Source: Paracoccus sp. S1E-3 (lineage in GTDB: Bacteria > Pseudomonadota > Alphaproteobacteria > Rhodobacterales > Rhodobacteraceae). From it: DNA of 64,000 bases. The notes under the pieces were generated by a model. That model saw only the letters and a program-made list of their open reading frames with translations. It made no database searches and was not told where the DNA came from. The translations under genes were made by a program, and so were the position numbers. Shown one piece after another: positions 57,915 to 64,000 of this stretch; the stretch's first letter is position 1; every line of letters starts with the position of its first letter. The stretch lies in assembly GCF_013868135.1 (NCBI RefSeq), contig NZ_JACEMU010000016.1:186001-250000 (forward strand), read 5' to 3'.

Positions 57915-59732
57915 ATGTGCGGCATTATCGGCATCCTCGGGAATCATCAGGTCGCGCCTCAGCTGGTCGAGGCCCTGAAGCGGCTGGAATATCGCGGTTA
58001 TGACAGCGCCGGTGTGGCCACCATCGACGCAAGCGGCACGCTGGACCGGCGCCGCGCGGTGGGCAAGCTGATCAATCTGTCGGACCGGCTGGTGGGCGAA
58101 CCGCTGGCCGGGCGCGCTGGCATCGGCCACACCCGCTGGGCCACCCATGGCGCGGCCACCGAAGGCAATGCCCATCCCCACAAGCGCGGACCGGTCGCGG
58201 TCGTCCATAACGGCATCATCGAAAACTTCCGCGAGTTGCGCGAGGAGCTGCTGGCCGCCGGTCTGGCCCCGGAATCGGAAACCGATACCGAAACCGTCGC
58301 CATGCTGACCGCCAAGCATCTGGCCGATGGCATGACCCCGGTGGAAGCCGCCCGCGCCACGCTGACCCGCCTGCACGGCGCCTTCGCGCTCGCCTTCATC
58401 TTCGACGGCGAGGAGGATCTGATGATTGCCGCCCGCAAGGGCAGCCCACTGGCCGTGGGCCATGGCGAGGGCGAGATGTTCGTCGGATCGGACGCCATCG
58501 CGCTTGCCCCCTTCACCGACCGCATCACTTATCTGGAAGACGGCGATCACGTCATCCTGACCCGCGAGGGCGCGCAGATCTTCGACGCCGAGGGCCGCCC
58601 CGCCAATCGCGAGATCGCCCAGATCGACGTCGGCGCCACCGCCATCGACAAGGGCGGCTACCGCCACTTCATGGCCAAGGAAATCGCCCAGCAGCCCGCC
58701 GTTCTGGGCGATGTGCTGAACCACTACATCAAGGACGGCCGGATCGTCCTGCCCGAAGGCATGGATTTCCGCGATGTCGACCGGCTGACGCTGGTCGGCT
58801 GCGGCACCGCCTATCTGGCCGGTTATGTGGCGAAATACTGGTTTGAAAAACTGGCCCGGCTGCCCTGCGACCTGGATGTGGCGTCCGAGTTCCGCTATCG
58901 CGAGCCGCCGCTGTCGGATAAAAGCTGGGCCCTGTTCATCAGCCAGTCGGGCGAAACCGCCGATACGCTGGCGGCGCTGCATTATGCCCGCGACAAGGTC
59001 GCCAAGACCGTGGGCGTGGTGAACGTGGGCACCTCGGCCATCGCGCGTGACACCGATGTCGCCCTGCCGACGCTGGCCGGGGTCGAGGTCTGCGTGGCGT
59101 CCTCGAAGGCCTTCACCTGCCAGCTGGCCGTGCTGGCGGTGCTGGCGCTGAAGGCCGGACATGATCGCGGCGTGCTGTCGGACGCCGAACTCGCCGCCCA
59201 TCTGGACGACCTGCGCGGCATCCCGGCACTGGTCAATCAGACGCTGAACATCGCCGAGGAATGCGAGAAGCTGGCGGGCTGGCTGTCGGAAAGCAGCGAC
59301 GTTCTGTTCCTGGGTCGCGGCGCGCTTTATCCGGTGGCGCTGGAAGGCGCGCTGAAGCTGAAGGAGCTCAGCTACATCCACGCCGAGGGTTATGCCTCGG
59401 GCGAGCTGAAGCACGGGCCGATCGCGCTGATCGACCAGAACATGCCGGTGGTGGTGGTTGCCCCGCGCGATGCGCTGTTCGAAAAGACCATCTCCAACAT
59501 GCAGGAGGTGATGGCCCGCCACGGTCAGGTGCTGCTGGTCTCGGACGCGGACGGCATCACCGAAGGCGGTGACGGCATCCGCGCGGCGCTGACCATGCCC
59601 GCCGGCGGCGGCATCTTCCAGCCGATCACCTATGCGGTGCCGATGCAGTATCTGGCCTATTACACGGCCGTCGCCAAAGGCACCGATGTGGACCAGCCGC
59701 GCAATCTGGCGAAGTCGGTGACGGTGGAATAG
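57915..59732 (+). CDS. glmS: Glutamine-fructose-6-phosphate aminotransferase
   Basis: GlmS makes glucosamine-6-phosphate from fructose-6-phosphate and glutamine, the entry to amino-sugar synthesis. The 605-residue protein has the class II glutaminase with N-terminal Cys2 (MCGIIGIL), THGAATEGNAHPH, and two SIS domains (GCGTAYLAGYVAKYW and SQSGETADTLAA), ending with the conserved LAKSVTVE. It forms an operon with glmU. There is no glmS ribozyme. Confidence 0.97.
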   Translation: MCGIIGILGNHQVAPQLVEALKRLEYRGYDSAGVATIDASGTLDRRRAVGKLINLSDRLVGEPLAGRAGIGHTRWATHGAATEGNAHPHKRGPVAVVHNGIIENFRELREELLAAGLAPESETDTETVAMLTAKHLADGMTPVEAARATLTRLHGAFALAFIFDGEEDLMIAARKGSPLAVGHGEGEMFVGSDAIALAPFTDRITYLEDGDHVILTREGAQIFDAEGRPANREIAQIDVGATAIDKGGYRHFMAKEIAQQPAVLGDVLNHYIKDGRIVLPEGMDFRDVDRLTLVGCGTAYLAGYVAKYWFEKLARLPCDLDVASEFRYREPPLSDKSWALFISQSGETADTLAALHYARDKVAKTVGVVNVGTSAIARDTDVALPTLAGVEVCVASSKAFTCQLAVLAVLALKAGHDRGVLSDAELAAHLDDLRGIPALVNQTLNIAEECEKLAGWLSESSDVLFLGRGALYPVALEGALKLKELSYIHAEGYASGELKHGPIALIDQNMPVVVVAPRDALFEKTISNMQEVMARHGQVLLVSDADGITEGGDGIRAALTMPAGGGIFQPITYAVPMQYLAYYTAVAKGTDVDQPRNLAKSVTVE

Positions 59733-59809
59733 GTTTTCCCCGCAGCGGCGCATCTTCCCGGTTGCGCCGCCGCCTTCCGCGCGCCAGTTTGCCGGGGAAG
59801 GAGACGATC

Positions 59810-60976
59810 ATGCCCGTCAAGAACCGCTTCGCCGAGCTGCTGCCCGACATCATTGCCTGGCGCCACGATTTCCACGCCCATCCCGAACTGCAATACGATG
59901 TCCACCGTACCGCCGGCCGGGTGTCCGAGCTGCTGCGCAGCTTCGGCGTCGACGAGGTGGTCGAAGGCATCGGCCAGACCGGCGTGGTGGGCGTGATCCG
60001 CGGCCGGACCGACAGCAGCGGGCGCGTCATCGGCCTGCGCGCCGATATGGACGCCCTGCCGATCATCGAGGCGACCGGGCTGGACTATGCCTCCACGGCT
60101 CCGGGGCGGATGCATGCCTGCGGCCATGACGGCCATACCTCGATGCTGCTGGGCGCGGCGCAGTATCTGGCCGAGACCCGCAATTTCGACGGCACTGCCA
60201 TCGTGATCTTCCAGCCCGCCGAAGAAGGCGGCGCGGGCGCGCAGGCGATGATCGGGGACGGTCTGGCCGAACGCTGGAACATCCAGGAATTCTACGGGCT
60301 GCACAATATGCCCGGCATTCCGGTCGGCCATTTCGCCATCCGCGAAGGCGGCATCATGGCCGCCGCCGACGAGTTCGAGATCACCGTGACCGGCAAGGGC
60401 GGCCATGCGGCCATGCCCAATAACGCCGTCGACACCCTGCTGGTCGCCGCGCAGATCGTGGTGGCGATGCAATCGGTGGTGTCGCGCAATGTCGATCCGC
60501 TGAAGAACGGCGTCGTCTCCTGCTGCGTGGTCGAGACGGATTCGACCGCCCATAACGTCATCCCGCAGGTGGTGAAGATCAGCGGCACCGCGCGCAGCCT
60601 CGACCCCGATGTGCGCGAGCTGCAGGTTCAGGCCATGCGCCGCATCGCCGAAAACACCGCCGCAGCTTTCGGCGCCAAGGCCGAACTGGATTATCACTAC
60701 GGCTATCCGGTGACCGTCAATCATCCCGCCCCCACCCGCCACGCGATCGAGGTCGCCCGCAGCATCTCGGCCGATGTCGACACCGACGTGGCGCCGCTGA
60801 TGGGCGGCGAGGATTTCAGCTTCATGCTGAACGCCCGGCCCGGCGCCTATATGTTCATCGGAAATGGCGATACCGCCGGCCTGCACCACCCCCAATATAC
60901 CTTCACCGACGAGGCCATCCCCTTCGGCGCCAGTTGGCTGGCCGGCATGGTCGAAGCCCGGATGCCCGCCGCCTGA
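59810..60976 (+). CDS. M20-family amidohydrolase (hippurate hydrolase-like)
   Basis: The 388-residue enzyme belongs to the M20 peptidase/amidohydrolase group that cleaves N-acyl amino acids such as hippurate. Metal-site motifs are HDFHAHPELQYDVHRT, RADMDALP, HACGHDGHTSMLLGAA and PAEEGGAGA, with the C-terminal GGEDFSFML. The dimerisation domain lies about 185-295. A GGGGAAGGAG ribosome-binding site precedes the ATG. The natural substrate is unknown. It is a single gene after glmS. Confidence 0.92.
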   Translation: MPVKNRFAELLPDIIAWRHDFHAHPELQYDVHRTAGRVSELLRSFGVDEVVEGIGQTGVVGVIRGRTDSSGRVIGLRADMDALPIIEATGLDYASTAPGRMHACGHDGHTSMLLGAAQYLAETRNFDGTAIVIFQPAEEGGAGAQAMIGDGLAERWNIQEFYGLHNMPGIPVGHFAIREGGIMAAADEFEITVTGKGGHAAMPNNAVDTLLVAAQIVVAMQSVVSRNVDPLKNGVVSCCVVETDSTAHNVIPQVVKISGTARSLDPDVRELQVQAMRRIAENTAAAFGAKAELDYHYGYPVTVNHPAPTRHAIEVARSISADVDTDVAPLMGGEDFSFMLNARPGAYMFIGNGDTAGLHHPQYTFTDEAIPFGASWLAGMVEARMPAA

Positions 60977-61102
60977 GGCGGTTCAGGTAGGCTTGCTCTC
61001 TGGGGTGCGAGCGGGCTTCATTCGGTGATGCCCGCAGGCAACCCCTAGGCATGTCCGAAGCGAAGACAGACAGCAGGTTCTTCTATCTTGCGCGCCCGAA
61101 TA

Positions 61103-61125
61103 CCTCGGGGGTCCGAAGTCCCCGG
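61103..61125 (-). terminator. CCTCGGGGG-type element after moaA
   Basis: CCTCGGGGGTCCGAAG runs into TCCCCGG, so the segment can fold with GGGG pairing to CCCC. It lies beyond the moaA stop (61138). Its left part is almost the same as the dapD-side arm at 2520-2540 (CCTCGGGGG then GGTCCGAAGG). Confidence 0.45.
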
Positions 61126-61137
61126 CACAGGGCGCGC

Positions 61138-62142
61138 TTAGCCGCCGGTATGGCTCATGTGGCGGCTGACCTGGCCGGTCACGTGCTGACGGGAATAATC
61201 GAAATCATGCCCCTTCGGCTTGCGCGCTATGGCGGCGCGGATCGCCGCCTGCAGCGGGGCATCGTCTTCTGAGGCCCGCAGCGGCGCGCGCAGATCGGCG
61301 CGGTCTTCCTGACCCAGGCACATATACAGCTCGCCCGTGCAGGTAACGCGGACGCGGTTGCAGCTTTCGCAGAAATTATGGGTGAGCGGCGTGATGAAGC
61401 CGACCTTCTGGCCGGTCTCGCCAATGCGGACATAGCGGGCCGGGCCGCCGGTGCGCTCGGCCAGATCGATCAGCGTCAGCCGCTCGGAAAGGCGGGCGCG
61501 CAGGTTCGACAGCGGCCAGTACTGGTCCAGCCGCGCCTCCTCGCCCATATCGCCCATCGGCATCACCTCGATGAAGGTCAGGTCATGGCCCTCGCCCGCG
61601 CACCAGTCGAGCAACGGGAAAAGCTCATCCTCGTTGAAGCCCTTCAGCGCGACCGCATTGATCTTGACCCGCAGCCCGGCCGCTTTCGCAGCCCTGATGC
61701 CCGCCAGCACCTGATCCAGCCTGCCCCAGCGGGTGATGGCGGCGAATTTCTGCGGGTCGAGCGTATCCAGCGAGACATTGACCCGGCGCACCCCGATATC
61801 GGTGAGTTCCGAGGCGAAACGGCCCAACTGGCTGCCATTGGTGGTCAGCGTCAGTTCGTCCAGTCCCGCGCCCAGATGCCGCGAGACGTTGCGGAAGAAG
61901 GACATGATGTCACGCCGGACCAGCGGCTCGCCGCCGGTGATACGCAGCTTGCGCACGCCAAGACCGACAAAGCTGGAACACAGGCGGTCCAGTTCCTCCA
62001 GCGTCAGCAGATCGCGCTTGGGCAGGAACTGCATATGCTCGGCCATGCAATAGGTGCAGCGGAAATCGCAGCGATCAGTGACCGACACCCGCAGATAGGT
62101 GATCGGGCGGGCAAAGGGGTCGATCAGCGGGGCCTGTTCCAT
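61138..62142 (-). CDS. moaA: GTP 3',8-cyclase
   Basis: MoaA is the radical SAM enzyme that converts GTP to 3',8-cyclo-dihydro-GTP, the first step of molybdenum cofactor synthesis. The 334-residue protein has the SAM/Fe-S motif CDFRCTYC near the N-terminus, GGEPLVRRD, the second cluster site [20 protein letters not shown] and the essential C-terminal Gly-Gly. I chose [10 protein letters not shown] as the start; a longer frame adds 15 residues. It is convergent with the M20 gene. Confidence 0.95.
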   Translation of the reverse strand: MEQAPLIDPFARPITYLRVSVTDRCDFRCTYCMAEHMQFLPKRDLLTLEELDRLCSSFVGLGVRKLRITGGEPLVRRDIMSFFRNVSRHLGAGLDELTLTTNGSQLGRFASELTDIGVRRVNVSLDTLDPQKFAAITRWGRLDQVLAGIRAAKAAGLRVKINAVALKGFNEDELFPLLDWCAGEGHDLTFIEVMPMGDMGEEARLDQYWPLSNLRARLSERLTLIDLAERTGGPARYVRIGETGQKVGFITPLTHNFCESCNRVRVTCTGELYMCLGQEDRADLRAPLRASEDDAPLQAAIRAAIARKPKGHDFDYSRQHVTGQVSRHMSHTGG

Positions 62143-62238
62143 AATCTTCAGATAGGCCGAAGGCCGCCGTCCCGCAAGCCGCGCCATTGCGCCGTTGCAT
62201 CGCGCCCGCTAGCTTTCGCCCAACATGAAGGAGGCCGC

Positions 62239-62709
62239 ATGACCCGAACGACCGCCCTGGTGGCACTGTGCCTGTGCACCGTTGTCCTTTCCGCCTGCAA
62301 TACGGACCGTCAGGCTGTGGCCCCGCGCCCGCAGGCCCCGCCGCCGGCCGCCGCCAGCACGGCCGCGAAATCGGTCATGCAGGGTGCGGGGCAGGCCGTT
62401 GCCGCGCTCGACACCACCACGCCGGCGGAAAAGGCTGCGGCCGCGGCACCTGCCTCGGGCGGCGGCAAGCTGGGCCGCACGGTGGCATCGCTGGGCGACG
62501 CGACCGAGGGCGGCTTCTGGGTCAAGACCCCGCTGGTCAAGGCGCCGGCCAAGGGCCGCGTCGTCAACCCCGGCAATGGCAAATCCGCCAATGTCGATCT
62601 GCAGCCGCTTTCGGGCGGCGGCGCGGGCAGCCAGTTGTCGCTGGCGGCGATGCAGGCGCTGGGGCTGTCTCTGACCGACCTGCCGGAAATCGAGGTCTGG
62701 CAGAACTGA
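62239..62709 (+). CDS. Conserved small lipoprotein of unknown function
   Basis: The 156-residue protein has a lipobox (LCTVVLSAC, Cys20), an Ala/Pro-rich linker of about 60 residues and a conserved C-terminal module: GGFWVKTPLVKAPAKGRVV, NPGNGKSANVDLQPLSGGG and LPEIEVWQN. Related Rhodobacteraceae proteins exist and are sometimes misnamed D-galactarate dehydratase. The NPGNGKSANV part recalls double-psi beta-barrel wall-binding proteins but this is only a resemblance. An AAGGAGG ribosome-binding site is present. Confidence 0.78.
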   Translation: MTRTTALVALCLCTVVLSACNTDRQAVAPRPQAPPPAAASTAAKSVMQGAGQAVAALDTTTPAEKAAAAAPASGGGKLGRTVASLGDATEGGFWVKTPLVKAPAKGRVVNPGNGKSANVDLQPLSGGGAGSQLSLAAMQALGLSLTDLPEIEVWQN

Positions 62710-62720
62710 TCGAGGGTGGA

Positions 62721-62795
62721 TGGTGCCGGTTGAGGGGATTGAACCCCCGACCTTCGGTTTACAAAACCGCTGCTCTACCGCTGAGCTAAACCGGC
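62721..62795 (-). tRNA. tRNA-Thr (anticodon TGT)
   Basis: A complete 75-nt tRNA with encoded CCA on the minus strand. The acceptor GCCGGTT pairs with AACCGGC, and the anticodon stem GCGGT/ACCGA encloses TTTGTAA, giving anticodon TGT for threonine codon ACA. The T arm is GGGGG-TTCAATC-CCCTC. Confidence 0.94.
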
Positions 62796-62938
62796 GCTTT
62801 CGACTGTTCCGATAGCGCCTGGGCGATCTTCGCGCAAGACATCCTGCGGTCCCGCGCCGCAATCCTGACGTGAATCCGGTTTTCCTGACCGTAAAGCAAC
62901 GCTAACCTGCGGATCGAGTTCACTGAAGCGGAAGCCTT

Positions 62939-63811
62939 ATGCAGATCGTCTACCACGTCGGCGCCCATGGAAGCGATCAGGCCAAGCTTATCCGAACCTT
63001 GCTCCGCAATCGCGCGGAACTGGTGCGACACGGCACCGAGGTCCCCGCCCCGAACCGCTATCTCGGTCTGTTCGGCGAGGCCATGAACTCGTTGAACGGG
63101 GGTGAGGCGCCGCCGGAAATGCAGGAAGTCCTGCTGGACATGCTGGTCGACAACGAGGATGCGAAGCGTCTGGTGCTGAGCCAGAGCATGTTTCTCGGCA
63201 CGCCGCGGCGGGCCATATCCCGGAAAAGGCTGTATCCGTATTCGCCCCGCCGCCTGCGTGGCCTGTCAAACCTGTTCCCCGACAGCGTGGTCGAATTCCA
63301 CCTGGGCGTCGTTCATCCCGCCACCCAGATCTTCCAGTTGGTGGCACGCAACAAGGGCGATTACCCCGGCACGATGAACGGCGCCGATCCGCGGCAGCTT
63401 CGCTGGGCGCCCGCCGTCCGCGCCATGCTGGAGGCAGTGCCCGACCGCGAATTCGTCATCTGGGCGCAGGAAGACCTGCCCTTCACCTGGCCCGAGGTGC
63501 TGCGCCGCCTGGCCGGTGTCGGCCCCGAAGTGCCGCTGATCGGCGAGGACGCGATCCTGGCCGACCTGCTGCCCCCCGAAACCCTGCGTGATCTGCGGGC
63601 CAATATGGATGCCACGCCCGATCTGACCATTCGCGGGCGGCGCAATCTGGTCGAGCAGGCGCTTGCTGCGGGCGGCGCGACGGCGGCGATGGAAAGCGAA
63701 GTGCCCCTGCCCGGCTGGACCCAGGATCTGATCGACGAACTGTCCGAGATCTATGCGGATGATCTTGCGGAACTGGCGGCAATCTCCGGGGTTGAATTCA
63801 TCTCGGCCTGA
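62939..63811 (+). CDS. Conserved protein with sulfotransferase-like start
   Basis: The 290-residue soluble protein starts MQIVYHVGAHGSDQAKLIRT, which resembles the P-loop strand and loop of sulfotransferases (usually HxGxxKTGTT) but lacks the classic lysine; LRNRAELVRHGTEVP fits the following helix. The middle FPDSVVEFHLGVVHPATQIF also resembles sulfotransferase cores. The rest is unrecognised. It may be a degenerate or divergent sulfotransferase-fold protein. Confidence 0.7.
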   Translation: MQIVYHVGAHGSDQAKLIRTLLRNRAELVRHGTEVPAPNRYLGLFGEAMNSLNGGEAPPEMQEVLLDMLVDNEDAKRLVLSQSMFLGTPRRAISRKRLYPYSPRRLRGLSNLFPDSVVEFHLGVVHPATQIFQLVARNKGDYPGTMNGADPRQLRWAPAVRAMLEAVPDREFVIWAQEDLPFTWPEVLRRLAGVGPEVPLIGEDAILADLLPPETLRDLRANMDATPDLTIRGRRNLVEQALAAGGATAAMESEVPLPGWTQDLIDELSEIYADDLAELAAISGVEFISA

Positions 63812-63908
63812 AGCGGGACCCTCCCACCCGCGCGTGGCCGGTTATGCCGATGGCGAGCGCGATGCTAACCAAGGCCGTTCGGCAAGCGCCGGGGATTGCA
63901 AGGCGTTT

Positions 63909-64000
63909 TCAGACGAACAGGGCCTCGCGGGCCATCGCGGACGCCCCCGAACCGGAACCCGTCGACCCGGTGTGATGCTGCAGGGGCGGCGGCGCTGCTG
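63909..64000 (-). CDS. C-terminal end of an unidentified minus-strand gene (partial)
   Basis: Reading from the window edge down to the TGA at 63909 gives about 30 codons, rich in Gly/Ser/Pro and ending GASAMAREALFV. The frame is open to the edge. The ending looks like a real protein tail after a flexible linker, but it is too short to name. Confidence 0.35.
   Translation of the reverse strand, partial: AAPPPLQHHTGSTGSGSGASAMAREALFV

Noticed and set aside
61051..61272. 73-codon plus-strand frame overlapping the end of moaA
   Set aside because: Mostly antisense to moaA, without recognisable content.

Overview
The window is a high-GC chromosomal stretch from an alphaproteobacterium of the Rhodobacteraceae, most likely Paracoccus or a close relative. 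The best single clue is cytochrome c1 (petC), which carries the very long Ala/Glu/Pro-rich acidic insertion after its signal peptide that is characteristic of Paracoccus. The divergent tsaD/hemD arrangement, the trkA-trkH-hfq-hflX order, the aglEFGAK sugar operon and CTCGGGGG-type elements after genes all fit the same family. Almost everything is core metabolism and housekeeping. I see no CRISPR array, prophage, secretion system or rRNA operon.

Left edge (1-673): a broken C-terminal piece of a large serine recombinase sits next to a tRNA-Ala(CGC), so an integrated element may end just left of the window. Then come a ferredoxin-reductase-like flavoprotein, rsmD, dapD, a LOG-family hydrolase, and the tightly overlapping minus-strand operon argC-gpmI-envC-ctpA-rppH, whose four junctions all overlap by 4 nt. 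An FzlA-like GST follows.

10.9-22 kb: the phosphate operon pstSCAB-phoU-phoB has four tandem PHO-box-like repeats upstream of pstS and no phoR. aroC is followed by a TPP riboswitch controlling thiBPQ. 21.5-25 kb: a DUF2794 protein, two tandem I78-type lipoproteins, a TetR regulator and a divergent glutamate dehydrogenase, then about 680 bp with no gene I can support. 25.7-29 kb: petABC (bc1 complex). 29.1-34.8 kb: a BMP-type nucleoside ABC importer co-transcribed with purine nucleoside phosphorylase, which links uptake to phosphorolysis.

35-41 kb: radC, a DUF333 lipoprotein, and trkA-trkH-hfq-hflX, where hfq and hflX share one reading frame split by a single TGA. 41.2-47.5 kb: the alpha-glucoside operon aglEFGAK, then an NsrR-like Rrf2 regulator and tRNA-Thr(CGT). 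48.6-52.7 kb: hemD, a Mic60/mitofilin-like protein and hemY. 52.7-55.7 kb: tsaD, a small membrane protein, gpsA, a YciI protein and an EVE-domain protein as one overlapping operon. 55.8-62.1 kb: gph, glmU-glmS, an M20 amidohydrolase and moaA. 62.2-64 kb: a small lipoprotein, tRNA-Thr(TGT), a sulfotransferase-like unknown protein, and the C-terminal end of an unidentified minus-strand gene running off the window.

The most interesting cross-window pattern is that three separate ABC operons (pst, bmp, agl) each carry a strong GC-rich hairpin at or just after the end of the binding-protein gene, which would favour excess binding protein over membrane components. No previously undescribed system was found with confidence. 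The best leads are the hfq/hflX junction, the hairpin pattern and the recombinase remnant at tRNA-Ala.
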